From: Amorphochlora amoebiformis
Lineage: Eukaryota; Cercozoa; Chlorarachniophyceae
Length of the DNA: 64,000 nt
Direction: 5' to 3'
Assembly: GCA_054601695.1 (NCBI GenBank)
Contig: BAAHQB010000071.1
Coordinates: 558,001-622,000 of the forward strand
Position 1 is the stretch's first letter. Every line of letters begins with the position of its first letter. Positions 1 to 63,818 of the stretch are shown in pieces. Made by a program: the position numbers and the translations under genes. The notes below the pieces were generated by a model. It made no database searches. It was given only the letters and a program-made list of their open reading frames with translations, and was not told where the DNA came from.

Positions 1-39
1 TATATATATATATATATATATATTTATGTGTATGCGTAC

Positions 40-82
<43 letters not shown>

Positions 83-289
83 ATATGAATATAACTGTAC
101 ACATGTATGTAATATATAATATATATATATATGTATATGTATGTATGTATGTATATATATATATATGCATATATTTATATACGGATGTATATACATATAT
201 ATATATATATATATTATATACCTATATTTTAATATTATATATGAATATATACATATACATATATATGTGCATATGTCTATATGTGTGTA

Positions 290-350
<61 letters not shown>

Positions 351-370
351 TATATATATAATATTGTGTG
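1..370. repeat. TA-rich microsatellite array at left edge (NAT10 intron)
   Basis: (TA)n interspersed with TATG and ATAC units. The open frames here encode only Ile, Tyr and Val repeats. An exon-like island at 365-415 (minus strand, ILANPTDF) might be a further NAT10 exon, but it has no GT donor. Confidence 0.8.
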
Positions 371-571
371 TGTGTGTAGATGAAATCGGTTGGATTTGCT
401 AATATATCTACAAAATGTATAAATATATACGTACATAATATCTCCGTATAAATATCCAGATATATATATGTACATATCATATATAATACATATATATATA
501 AATATAATATATATATATATGTATATTTACGTATGAATGTATACAAACTTGCACATGTCCAGATCAAATAC

Positions 572-1423
572 CTTAACACCTTGTGGAAAAAGATGTTTCA
601 CATCCCGACCCATAGCAACAAGGGCTAGCGCTGTACCAACCTGGCAATCAGAAAAATAAAACTTGTCTCTAAGCGTTGATTCAGAATTTTCTGGTCTCCT
701 CGCTCGCTCATCCTCGCTCATCCCCAAGCTCTCTCACTCTCATCCTCGCTCTCTATGTTGCTCTCTCTGACTCTCTCTCTCTGACTCTCTCTCTCTCTCC
801 CTCTCTCCCTCTATCTCTCGCTCTCTCTTGCGCACTCTCTCCCTCTTGCCTCTCTCTCTCTCTCTTGCCTTCTCTCTCCCCCTCTCTCCCCCCCCCCTAT
901 CCCCCCCCCCCCTCCCTTCTCTTTTCCACACCGCTACAGTCTTCCCTCTGCCCCTTGGGCCAGTGACAAACACAGAACGTGTCCCTTCAGACCCAGCTCC
1001 ACTGATCGAGGGGGTACCTCCCTTAAGGCTAGACAAGAGAGTGGTTATGACGTGGATTTGGGTTTGGGTGAGGGTGTGATGAAAGGCGGGGAAAGGGAGG
1101 GCTTTTCGGGGGAGGGGGGAAGGGGGGGGGGGGGATGAGGAGGTGGAGATGTTGAGGGTGTGGGGGAGGATATGAGAGAGGAATCTGGGGGGGAGATATT
1201 ATTATTTGTATGTAATGTGTATATAATGTGTATATGTGGGTGTGTATGTATGTGTGGTGTGCATGGATGCATGTATTTAAGGGATGTATGGATGAAGATT
1301 ATTTAATGTATATAGTACGATTTGATGTATGTAGTACGGTTTTTTTTTTTAAGTCTAAATATGATATATCATATATATATATACACATACATATATATAT
1401 ATATATACATACATATGCAAACA

Positions 1424-1463
<40 letters not shown>

Positions 1464-1478
1464 TATTAGTATGTATTT

Positions 1479-1514
<36 letters not shown>

Positions 1515-1561
1515 GTTTACGTATATATACATATACATATATATATATGTATATGTGAGTG

Positions 1562-1599
<38 letters not shown>

Positions 1600-1752
1600 T
1601 GTGTGTATATATTGATATATTTGTACATTTGTATGTATATGTATACATGTATATGCTTCAATATATATTCATATGTATATATATGTGTATGTGTATGTAT
1701 GTGTGTATATATGTATTTATAATTTATACATGACATAATAAAATATATATAC

Positions 1753-1807
<55 letters not shown>

Positions 1808-2020
1808 AATATTCTTTTATACAAGTAGGACAGCCAAGAAAACAAAATCGCGCCCACAGTCAACAAACTATTATTATAACCTCGCCTCAAGACTATTAGC
1901 TGTCACGCTAGCCTTCATATACATTTACATAAATTTACCTGTATATATTCCTGATACACATATGTATCTGCAAGAAGGTACATACATATAATGTGGATAA
2001 TAGCTTTTAATATACATTTA

Positions 2021-2059
<39 letters not shown>

Positions 2060-2089
2060 TATTACCTGCAAGAAGGTAAATACATACAA

Positions 2090-2160
<71 letters not shown>

Positions 2161-2668
2161 CACATGATGTTATATGCAGATACATACATATAAATGTAGA
2201 TAATAGCTTTTACTTGCGATATTGATAGCATAAATATAACATATAATACATAGATATCTATATAAATTTACATTTAAATACATACATATATATATAATAT
2301 AATATATATATATATATATATAAATATATATATATATATTGATATATGTATATATCGATACATATATAAATACGTATGAGGATGTGAGAATGAAATGAGA
2401 TACGAAAAACAAGAGGGGAGAGAGAGTTTTGGATGAAAAATTCCATCGAAAATCTAAAGCCTTTCAAAAAGAGGTAATCTACCTCTGTGTGAAGGGAGAG
2501 GACAATACACGTTCTTGGGGACTACCGAGCCGCCTGAGAGTATTATATACATCAATAAATTTGTAGATATATTACTATTATTATTATGTAAATATATACA
2601 TTATATAAATATATATATATATATATAATATATATATATACTGGTATGTATACGTATCATATGTATAC

Positions 2669-2702
<34 letters not shown>

Positions 2703-2756
2703 ATAATTTATATAAAATTTAGATTTATTAAATACATATATATATATATATATAAC

Positions 2757-2820
<64 letters not shown>

Positions 2821-2851
2821 CATATGTATATATATATACATACATATATAC

Positions 2852-2890
<39 letters not shown>

Positions 2891-2944
2891 ATATATATGT
2901 ATATATAACATATATATACATATATGCATATATATATATATAAT

Positions 2945-2982
<38 letters not shown>

Positions 2983-3774
2983 AATATATTTTATGTATTT
3001 ATATACTGTATACTATATCGAGACTATGAAGATTAGCACGCTATGCTTGCACCAGCACACATTAGGGTTAGGCTTCAGATTGAAGACGGGAGGTTAAGCG
3101 ACCTGCTAAATGAGCTGAACAGGGTCCCCAGACCTTCCGCGCTGGTGGTGACCATTAAGATCAAGCCTCCGCCTACCACGCTCTCGGAAGCTCTCAGAAA
3201 ATCGTTCGGACAAGTCTTTTCGAGCTCCGTGAGCACCTGTTTACACATATCATCACACCTCTGTAGACGAAAAGATGTCTTACATTACCACGAGACTGTG
3301 AGACCTACCCAACATTCGTTGCGACGACTCCCATCGAAATCTCTCCGCCATCCCCAATACTCCTTGGGGTCCCCCCCTATCGTCAAAACCCCCTTCGAAG
3401 TCCCGCCGCCCGTGGCACCACGCCTGGCCGTACCTCGAAAACACACCACCGCCATTCGGAAGGATTTTCAGAGCTAGCTGCGTGATTTCTTCGACTGTAT
3501 TCGACAACTTATCGTCCGTTTTGGCTATTAGCCATGCTAATGTACGATGGCGCGTTCTATCCGTGGCCTGGAGGTGGGTGAGGACGGAACTGATAGATGA
3601 AAAGCGTTTAATCGACGGTTGAGTCAGGCGCCCACCGCCTCGAATGCGTGTATAATTCCAGCCAGTAGATATATGAGGATTTTCCTTCGGGAAATATGGA
3701 AGGATGACAAGGAGAATGCAATATAAGGCGAGCCATACCCAAGTAAACCCACCACCTCTCCCGGCCGAAGCCAT
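572..3774 (-). CDS. NAT10: NAT10/Kre33-like RNA cytidine acetyltransferase, 5' part, truncated at left edge
   Basis: This family acetylates cytidine in rRNA and tRNA in the nucleolus, using ATP through a P-loop helicase module. Start at 3774. Exons seen: 3739-3774, 3289-3684, 3236 down to about 3107 (3' limit unresolved), 2483-2533, 1881-1912, 932-1028, 572-640 (an earlier donor after 602 is possible). The hydrophobic stretch after residue 12 of the raw frame is a 54-nt intron (3685-3738). Family marks: the helical N-terminal domain; a segment matching MLG..VL.ELEK.CPN before VVGGGL; the strand ending CPLPSHR; and the Walker A motif [10 protein letters not shown] where NAT10 has TAARGRGKS. 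Exons 1881-1912, 932-1028 and 572-640 join in phase. At least one exon is missing from my model on each side of 2483-2533. The acetyltransferase half lies beyond the window. It is divergent from the gene at 3898, with 123 bp between starts. Confidence 0.82.
690..925 (+). repeat. TC-rich polypyrimidine tract in NAT10 intron
   Basis: CTCTCT/CTCC low-complexity tract lying between the Walker A exon (932-1028) and the next exon (572-640). It is a GA tract on the coding strand. Confidence 0.8.
1920..2250. repeat. Repeated 40-60 bp intronic modules with TA arrays
   Basis: Modules such as CTGCAAGAAGGTA and GATAATAGCTTTTA recur at 1968-2010, 2066-2090 and 2175-2215 in the NAT10 intron, separated by (TA)n. 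The module carries an intact-looking acceptor (CTTCTTGCAG on the minus strand), so some copies may be decoy splice sites. Confidence 0.55.
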
Positions 3775-3897
3775 TCCCGTAACTGTGGGACATCCGGGGG
3801 ACGTTGTCAGTCTAACGGAATCTATATGTGACTAAGGGCTGTGTCACATTTGGATTCCGTGACAACTAAACGTGACTCCGCGTGAACCTCGAATCGA
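3775..3897. promoter_or_regulatory. Divergent intergenic region NAT10 / 3898 gene
   Basis: 123 bp separate the two opposed start codons. No TATA box or repeat is visible; the region is of mixed composition. A shared bidirectional promoter is inferred from geometry only. Confidence 0.4.
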
Positions 3898-13119
<9,222 letters not shown>

Positions 13120-13532
13120 GATATTTGCCGAAATAATTTAGATACTAGTATCAGACTAGTTCAGGAGATAGTGCCTAAAATGCACGGGCAGAATGAGTAC
13201 CCTAGCTAGCTAGCTGCTAGAGCTGCTCGGGCTAACTGGCATTTGACCATCAGAATAATTGAATCATTTCATCTAGTTCATGGGTAAGATCAAGAAAAAT
13301 TAGATTAAGTAAACAGTTTTACTATTAATTCATACTATATCTAGTACATATACTTAGTAACCTGTAACTAAAGCTAGCAAACAATATACTGAGCGAGCCG
13401 TGAGAATCTGCACTAGATGTCCAAATGAGTGTGAAGGTCTAGAAGACCTGGATTATTGGTAAAGTTGAGACCTTGATACGGACAACTAACTTGCGCTGTT
13501 GTGAGCATGAGCTGGGTATATCCTAGATGAGA
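13120..13532. other. Convergent intergenic region, CTAG-rich
   Basis: 413 bp between the stop codons of the 3898 gene (+) and the SDR gene (-). It contains no TA array. It has many CTAG and ACTAG words, including CTAGCTAGCTAGCTGCTAG near 13202. I see no gene. Both 3' UTRs and polyadenylation signals must lie here or overlap. Confidence 0.75.
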
Positions 13533-28125
<14,593 letters not shown>

Positions 28126-28297
28126 TGCAAGAAGATTTCGACTGACCTTCTTGACAGCTAGGTGTGACGACTGCACGTGACATTTATAAAATGACATGTG
28201 ACAAATGACTGTGACTACATGTCATCGGAATCTACCCCTCGGAACCTACCCCTCGGAACCTAGGAAATCGAGTCAGAATTCACGGAACCCACCATGC
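28126..28297. promoter_or_regulatory. Divergent intergenic region, SDR / 28298 gene
   Basis: About 170 bp between opposed starts (100 bp if the SDR starts at 28197). It holds a tandem CTACCCCTCGGAAC duplication (28232-28260). No TATA box is clear. A bidirectional promoter is inferred. Confidence 0.4.
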
Positions 28298-28873
28298 ATG
28301 GACGTGCTGACCGTCGCGCGGTGGCGGGCCCGTCCTCTGCGCGAGTATTCGCGGCGAGTGACCGCAGAATTAGCTCGTCCGTGTAGCTTAATGGGAACGA
28401 ACTGGCCTAGAACACGAGAAACTTGAGTTCGATTATCTCATTTCCATCCCTCGGCCATGCCAGCGGATCTAATCCGGTGGCTTCTAACCACTACCATTGT
28501 GCAGAGGGTTTAACTCCTTTCAGGGCCTCACTGGCTCAGTTATCTTTCTTCTTTCAAAATTGGTCAAATATCCCAGTTGCTTATTTGGTGGGCTTGGATA
28601 TGTATTGTTATGAATGTTACGTGTGCGTTTCCATGTTCTCGTTACATGACCGATAGCGCGCAGGTTTGATGGTTGCGAATATGGGGAGAGAGGATGTGTC
28701 AACGTTTATTTTCAGGTACATGTGTATACTTGGATGTTATACACACATTTTTAAATATACAAGATAAAATTTGAATATAATATTATATACATGCACACAT
28801 TTTTTTTTGAATGTACATCTGTACACATGTACATGTTTTTACAATTATAGATGTGATGAAACATTGTGACATG

Positions 28874-28914
<41 letters not shown>

Positions 28915-28985
28915 ATATATGTACATGTATACATACATCATAGCATATATATGTATGTATATATATATATATATGTTATATCTAC

Positions 28986-29045
<60 letters not shown>

Positions 29046-29173
29046 AATATATATATATATATATAATTGTACAATAATTTGTATAATTTTATATATGTAT
29101 GTAATACTTTCATATATTCAAATTGAGATGTGTACAGTTACAATTGTATGTTTTATGATATTTTACAATTGTG

Positions 29174-29225
<52 letters not shown>

Positions 29226-29964
29226 TTATAAAAGTTATATGTGATACTGCAATAGCTTTCTATAATCTGGAATACGAACACATATATATATTCTACATCA
29301 AACTTTTTAGCAATAAGAACAGGCCTTCAATGGGCTCACGTGTCTTGTCCTCGTTAGAGCAGCCACTCCATTAATAAGTTTTTTCACTCTTTAGCAATAA
29401 GGGCAGTCCTTCGTTGGGCTCTTTGAACCTTGAAATCAATGGAATCCAACATGGGGTCTCACGTTCCATTGTTGCAACCGAATATTGGTCAGGATATCTT
29501 ACGATTTGCTTTCTTTAAACCAGAATGCTTTTCATGCTTCGCTAAGCTTAGCATTATTTTATTTGCTTGAATAATCTATGGCTTGCAGACTGCAGGCCCC
29601 TTTCACTGGAAATTCAAACTCAGACCCTCCGAAAAGGATAATGAAGTTGAGGTTCTCCAGCAGAAAATGTCTCTCCGTATCATAACTTACAAAACAGAGC
29701 CAGATACACCGCGTGGAGGTGGAACATCGTACCCACTGAGTATTATATACACATGTATATATGTATATCTTTATATATATGTATATATATATATATGTAT
29801 ATATGTGTGTGTTTATGTCTGCATTTACGATTATTGTGTAGAAACTTAATGCGCACGTGTAGATCTAATTGATTTGTTTGTGTTTCCTTGACCAACTAAC
29901 TACCTTTACAGATTGTGTGCGCCTAGTAGCCGCCTACCTCGAAGAGGATGCTGTTCCTCCTTGA
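28298..29964 (+). CDS. Uncharacterised 168-aa protein with an arginine-rich N-terminus
   Basis: Exons 28298-28357, 28411-28601, 28664-28715, 29589-29739 and 29912-29964 (TGA) join in phase; total 507 nt. Introns are 53, 62, 873 and 172 nt; the 873-nt intron is a TA array. The N-terminus ([20 protein letters not shown]) is arginine-rich without acidic clusters, as in mitochondrial presequences. Recognisable pieces later include [15 protein letters not shown] and [12 protein letters not shown] do not recognise the family. An alternative ATG four bases upstream (28294) opens a different frame and does not give a consistent chain. Confidence 0.72.
28820..29560. other. Intron with TA arrays and unique AT-rich DNA
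   Basis: (TA)n at 28877-29060 and 29178-29222, then 29230-29560 unique sequence with AGCAATAAG(A/G)(A/G)C(A/C)G and CCTTC(A/G)(A/T)TGGGCTC occurring twice (about 29308 and 29394). No exon recognised between 28716 and 29588. Confidence 0.6.
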
Positions 29965-29974
29965 CTATTTAAGG

Positions 29975-29982
29975 TATAAAAG
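29975..29982 (+). promoter_or_regulatory. TATA box candidate for the zinc-finger gene
   Basis: TATAAAAG followed by GGG, 183 bp upstream of the start codon at 30158 and only 11 bp after the stop of the preceding gene. Confidence 0.55.
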
Positions 29983-30157
29983 GGGATAATTATATGAAAG
30001 ATCGGTTTCGGGACTACTATTAAGATTGATTATATAGCTATGTCCTTCATTCTGTTTTCCTTGCTGGACTTTTACGTGAAATACACCAAGTCTAGTGGAA
30101 GCTTCCATCTTACTTTGACTGAGACGTACAGTAATTCTGGAATCTCACCGCTTGCCG

Positions 30158-32746
<2,589 letters not shown>

Positions 32747-33847
32747 GCGAAGGCTTAGGCTTAGGGTTAGGAAACAAGGATCTTGACAAAAGAACTGGAC
32801 GTGGATTTGCAATCTTCCCGTGTCCTCTCGATATTGTCGATCTTTTGAGTTTTGGTGGTGAAGAGCAGCGAAATATTGTTGTTTTCCCGTTTTTTTTTTT
32901 TTTTGGTTGGGTTGATTTTTTTGCCTTTTTTTCGTTTTTTTTTTTGTTTTTACGACGTCATTTTTGTTTTTGTTTTTTTTTAACGACGTCATTTTTGTTT
33001 TTTGTTTTGTTTTTGTTTGGAGATTTTTTGGATAACCCCTCGAGTGTTTTTTTGGACGGGGTGAGGTTTGAAATCAAGGGTGTTGGGATGAAAGGAAAAA
33101 GTAGATAAAAAGAGAATTATAGAAAGAATACGTGTGTGTACATATGCATGTGTGTAAATTTTGTATTTATGCATATGAATGTACGCACATATATATATAT
33201 ATATTATATATATATATATATGTATATGTATATGTATTAATATTTATATTCCTTCTTTTTTTTAATTGCATATTTAACATATATATATATATATATATAT
33301 AAAGCAAATATATATATAAAAATATTTATACACACACACATATATATATATATATATAAATATTCATATACACAAAACAATGTTTACATGTATAATACCT
33401 AAATATAAGTACATACATATATATATGTATATATATATATTAAAAGAGAATCCAGGATGTAATTAAACAACAGAAAAGAGGAGGAAATAACGATGATCCC
33501 ATCCCTCCTTGAATGTTTGATTAAACCCCTGAAAAATAAAAAACTATGTCTACTAAGCAAAGAAAAAAAAAAAAAATTGAAAACCTAGCATGTCTAGAAA
33601 CGTCTGGGGAATTCGCGCAATTCTTTTTTTTTTTTTAACAATTTTAATATTTTTTTTTTTCAATAATAATTTCCTCCCTCTATAATTTCTTCTTCATGTG
33701 TATTAATTAATTAGTTTCCAAGTGTAATTTTTGGCTACTAATTAGTCTTAGATGGAGGAGAATTTAAATAATGGAAGATGATTTAGAGATATGACCAATT
33801 TGCAGTGTGCACATACTTTAGTTGAATTTTTTCTTTACATTTCGAAG
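32747..33847. other. 3' region of the zinc-finger gene and unresolved upstream part of the next gene
   Basis: Holds CTTAGGCTTAGGGTTAGG just after the stop, a T-rich tract (32890-33010) with AACGACGTCATTTTTG repeated, TA arrays at 33190-33440, and unique DNA at 33445-33840. A possible start MSTKQRKKKK at 33546 and a possible short exon near 33452 were seen, but neither could be joined firmly. Confidence 0.5.
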
Positions 33848-34023
33848 CCGCTTTGAAGGTCCAGCCAACGAGCGAACAGGTAAAATCTATTCACGTACCA
33901 TTCATCTTGTCAACCATGATTCAGGAAGGGATGACAATACTTCTTGTTTCCCAAGTTCGATTTAATGCTGTTGCGATTGATGTGGTATCGTGCGAATCTC
34001 TTAGATCTGAACTCGCACGCTGA
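33848..34023 (+). CDS. 3' end of an unidentified gene (two exons)
   Basis: Exon 33848-33879 (ALKVQPTSEQ, phase 1 in) and exon 33925-34023 (starts EGMTILLVSQVRFNAVAI, ends with TGA) are joined by a 45-nt GTAAAA...TTCAG intron. Acceptors are pyrimidine-rich and phases agree. The 5' exons were not found with confidence, so the family is not recognised. Confidence 0.55.
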
Positions 34024-34317
34024 TTCTAAGCTTCCAATGTTGAATACTGTAAAAATAAGTGTTAGTCCCTAACTGTTTTGTCTTTGATTCATATATATAT
34101 ATATATATATATATGCATATATGTCTAGTATGTGTATATGTCTCTCTCTCTCTCTGTCTCTCTCTCTGTCTCTCTCTCTCTCTATATATATATATAACTT
34201 ACACTGATACATAGGTATATATCATGATATAAATATCTCTAGATGTATAATTTATAGTATACAATATTATATATCATAGTATACATCTACTAGCGTGTGT
34301 AATACATGCACACACAC

Positions 34318-34378
<61 letters not shown>

Positions 34379-35618
34379 TATCTAGTATATATATATATAT
34401 ATATATTGTTTATATATACTAGATACTAGAGATATAATTGCATACTCTCTAGACTCTAGATACTAGAATCATATTGAATGCGTATATCTGTTAGTTACAC
34501 ACATATGAGTCAACATAAAATTACCGATGATACCGTGATTGACTATATATAATTACAGACTGGTATAATGAATAGTACAATCCATTGTTCAATTTAATGT
34601 TTACTAGTTAGCTTAGTCTAAATGCGCTAAATATTGATCATGCGCATGCATATCTAGAATATTTACGTATCAACATGTAGCATCTAGAACCGTAATGATT
34701 ACATACATCTAACTAGTCTAGTCTATACAACAACATATATACGGATTCGAAAATATCTTGAATGACTAGTATGATATCAGATTTATTGTGTAAATATTGA
34801 TATCTAGATCGTACATGTCGTCCAGCACCGTTATAATTAAGTTCCAACGTCACGGCGATCTAGTCTAACTAGTTAGTTGTACCCGGACTAGCGGTAGTAC
34901 AAGTACATAAGCGTACGATACGCCAAGTTTGTGCCACGATCAGTATGTATCAGTGATCTAGCACTTGCGTATGTGCAAACGAAATATTCAAATTCATACG
35001 TACGTAATACTATGTATAGTAGTACCGACAGTTTATGATATCATGATTAGTACTCAACTGAACACGTATACATGTACTTGAACTTGAACGTTGTATACGT
35101 ACACGTACTGTGTTGATTGTTCTCTCGAGTATTGTATGGATATCGTCACAGTACTTGTTGCATGCTGTATTCGTATACGTATACGTATACGTACGTATAC
35201 GTACGTATGCAGCTACTATCGTGTCACAAGTCTTGCACTACGTATACGTACGTATACGTACGTATACGTACGTATGCAGCTACTATCGTGTCACAAGTCT
35301 TGCACATGTACGTATCGTTGGCAAGCGTGTACGTTCAAGTACGTATGTTCATAAATTTCAAAACTTATACATACTAGACATAGGTAGAACATGTAGCAAG
35401 ATGCATACACTAGCCATATTATGCTTACATACTTATACTTACCACACATATTTTGTATACATGTACTAGATGTATACGCTCGCATCGCGTAGAATTGTAC
35501 ATGCTGTAATTGGTTAGTGCTAGCTTGTAGTTTTTTTCGTAGCAGAGTACTGAGCGATATCTATTGGTCACTGAATGATTCTTCGAGTCAACAATTAAAT
35601 ATGTTCATACAATTAAGC
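34024..35618. other. Convergent intergenic region, CTAG/GTAC-rich, with palindromic tandem repeat
   Basis: About 1.6 kb between the stops at 34023 (+) and 35619 (-). TA arrays at 34100 and 34320-34410; the rest is rich in CTAG, ACTAG and GTAC. At 35165-35310 a 70-bp unit, beginning with alternating TACG/TA palindromes (GTATACGTACGTATACGTAC) and continuing GCAGCTACTATCGTGTCACA, occurs twice in tandem. No gene seen; the open frames there are repeat-derived. Confidence 0.75.
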
Positions 35619-59214
<23,596 letters not shown>

Positions 59215-59918
59215 ATCGCATGATTGTTGCGATGTCTTATTGAGAAACGTGCCTGAAGTATAGTTTTGCTTAGGGAATACGGTTGGGCGGTTGGTTGTGT
59301 TTGGGGTCGGGTTGGAGTTGGGGTTGAGGTTGGATTTAGGATGCGATTCGTTCGATGTACGGCATTTAGATTTGGGGTGAGGATCGGGAAGAAGTTTTGG
59401 AGTTAGGATTAGAGAATGGGGAACAGGGTTTGGAGTTAGGATTAGGGTTCAGGTTTCGGGAGATGGGTAGATACATTTTGAACATGCCCATTCACTCATA
59501 TGAATCCTCCGACTTGGAGTAGAGGCAACCCCTGACTGGGAATACACAAAGGTCATATATCAGTTCACAAAGTCGCATGATATGGACGGTTCAAGGTAAA
59601 CGAAAAGCATGCGTATAATAATGGCGTCTAAAAAAAATTTTGCCTCGATTCTGTCGAACAAGCAATGCATATAATAAGACCAGAAACTGTCAAGGAAATA
59701 TTCCGACTTGCTGGCTATCCGGGCCGTTCGATTACCTCCTTGTTGTTATGTGCGAAGCCTTAGACACCGTCAAGAATGGGCTTCTTATCGCCATTCCGTT
59801 GGGTTCCGATTGTCTCGGCCGCGAAAATTTATGGAAGGCCGGAGCCGAAGAATTAATGGGTTCCGAAAATCCGAGTGTGGCGCTTGGGCTGATAGAGTGG
59901 TGACGCCATACCCAAAAT
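59215..59918. promoter_or_regulatory. Divergent intergenic region TOP3B / AP4S1
   Basis: About 700 bp between opposed starts. A degenerate GGGTT(G/A)GAGTT repeat occupies 59270-59460. A 52-codon ATG frame at 59746-59903 (starting MCEALDTVKNGLLIAI) is present, but its status is unclear. No TATA box is evident. Confidence 0.4.
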
Positions 59919-62038
<2,120 letters not shown>

Positions 62039-62506
62039 CAATGGCTACAGACACTCTGGGTTGCAGTCGGTGCGCATGGCCATGCCGTATTTCTAATTTT
62101 AGTGCGCAAACAAATTAGACTTATCAACTTATAGTAGTGAATTCACACGGTATCAATCATTGACTGATCTCTTCATGACTAGACCGTGCCCTTAGGCCTC
62201 AATACACAGCCTTTGTGTAATCCACACATGATTGAATTGATTGAATCTAGTCTAGTAGTGAATATTCGAAAAGTTACGAATCATTTTAACTTAGCCTAGT
62301 TAGCGGCCTAACTCTAATGAATATCATGGCTGCATGATGAATCGAATCATCAGGCTGGGCGATTGTCTTCAAATTAACGTTGATTCACGATTCATGAACG
62401 TAGCGTTAACTAATCATGCATCAGTTCGTCGGAGTAATGCGCATGTGTTACAGTATGCATACGAAGTCGCCCAAGCCTCTGATTACGGTCCGGACACATA
62501 TGATGA
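62039..62506. other. Convergent intergenic region, rich in CTAG and AATCA words
   Basis: 468 bp between the stops of AP4S1 (+) and the acidic-tailed gene (-). Free of TA arrays; it contains TAGTCTAGTAGTGAAT, short inverted repeats around GATTGAATTGATTGAATC, and two AATTAGACTTA-like words. No gene seen. Confidence 0.7.
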
Positions 62507-63011
62507 TTAATGATAACTTGGTCTAGTGGCGTCGTAATCGTCGTTGTCGTCGTCGTCGTCGTTGTCCTCGTCGTCGTCCTCGTCGCCGTCAACGTCGCCG
62601 TCCACGTCGCCGTCCACGTCGCCGTCCACGTCACCGTCCACGTCACCGTCCACGTCGTCGTCTGCTTCTTCCGAGGAACCTGGGTCATCTAGGTCGTCGG
62701 CTGGGTCGTTTTTATCGATATCATCGCTTCTGATTATAGTAAGCGCTTAGAACTATACGGCGTAGGTTTGAGAGTTTAGAAAGCCATACCCGACGGACGC
62801 ATGAGCGTGAGTTTCCTAACAGGTGAGATGTCACGTTAGAACTTTTTTAATATTTCTTATTTGAGTGTTTTTTTGTTAATTCATTTCTAGGACGTTGGGT
62901 TTGAGTTCTTCTCCGGGTAAGCCAAATCCGTAGTATTTCGATATACGGTTGTTGCGCTTTCTGTATTTTTCTCCCATTTCTGAAAAGATGTAACATATAT
63001 AAATATATATT

Positions 63012-63042
<31 letters not shown>

Positions 63043-63114
63043 CATATATTCCGTAGTATTTCGATATACGGTTGTTGCGCTTTCTGTATTTTTCTCCCAT
63101 TTCTGACAAGATGT

Positions 63115-63154
<40 letters not shown>

Positions 63155-63258
63155 ATATATATATATATGTAATGTATGTATTTAGACGTGTATGTTGTAT
63201 GTGTGTGTAAAAGTATATGAGTACATTTCCAAGGGTTAAATATAAACATAGACATATA

Positions 63259-63334
<76 letters not shown>

Positions 63335-63451
63335 TAGATACATATATATATATAGCACACATAGATGTATATCAAGCATTGTGCTACTTTTCCACACATA
63401 TACATACACATGAATTTAAATATATAAATATGTTGAGATATATACATATAC

Positions 63452-63482
<31 letters not shown>

Positions 63483-63584
63483 CATATGTGTGTGTGTATG
63501 TGTATTTCTAAAATACATATATGAGTATCAAGCATGGTATTACTCTGCATACATACACACACACGCGCATACACACACACACGC

Positions 63585-63615
<31 letters not shown>

Positions 63616-63640
63616 ATATATAATATATATATAATATATA

Positions 63641-63680
<40 letters not shown>

Positions 63681-63722
63681 AAGCATTACTTTTCCACGCA
63701 TCGATCATCCAGTCGTTGTTGC
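62507..63722 (-). CDS. 3' part of an uncharacterised protein with an acidic tail, truncated at right edge
   Basis: Exons 63690-63722, 62894-62979, 62790-62815 and 62507-62729 (TAA) join in phase. The product reads [10 protein letters not shown], then a basic stretch [23 protein letters not shown], and a tail of about 70 residues dominated by Asp ([15 protein letters not shown]). The donor after 62894 is GTCCTA, which is unusual. The acidic tail is encoded by a GTCGACC-type minisatellite (62540-62655). I do not recognise the family. Upstream exons lie beyond or near the window edge. Confidence 0.72.
63050..63117 (-). pseudogene. Near-identical echo of the 5' edge of exon 62894-62979
   Basis: About 68 bases, including the acceptor (TTACATCTTGTCAG) and the first 55 or so exon bases, are repeated upstream with only one or two differences, then break into a TA array at TACGGAATATATG. 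The acceptor is intact, so this copy could be spliced by mistake. Confidence 0.93.
63372..63555 (-). pseudogene. Two echoes of the 3' edge of exon 63690-63722
   Basis: Minus strand GTGTGGAAAAGTAGCACAAT GCTTGATAT (63372-63400) and GCAGAGTAATACCATGCTTG (63527-63552) resemble the exon end and donor GCGTGGAAAAGTAATGCTTT. Both lie in the intron downstream of the exon. Confidence 0.75.
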
Positions 63723-63762
63723 CTGAGATCATTTTTAAAATACATATATATACATATATATT

Positions 63763-63770
<8 letters not shown>

Positions 63771-63818
<48 letters not shown>
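63771..63818. repeat. (AAT)n tract at right end
   Basis: About 16 ATA/AAT triplets next to TA arrays; beyond it to 64000 only TA-rich DNA is seen. Confidence 0.9.

Noticed and set aside
3043-3477. Plus-strand open frame of 144 codons
   Set aside because: Antisense of NAT10 exons with introns read through.
3685-3738. N-terminal transmembrane segment of the protein starting at 3774
   Set aside because: The hydrophobic codons are a 54-nt pyrimidine-rich intron with GTATGG donor and CCCGAAG acceptor; NAT10 proteins lack such an anchor.
28377-28436. tRNA-like segment (TAGCTTAATGG box A and AGTTCGATTAT box B)
   Set aside because: D and anticodon stems do not pair, no matching acceptor stem exists, and the stretch spans the 53-nt intron and exon 2 of the 28298 gene.
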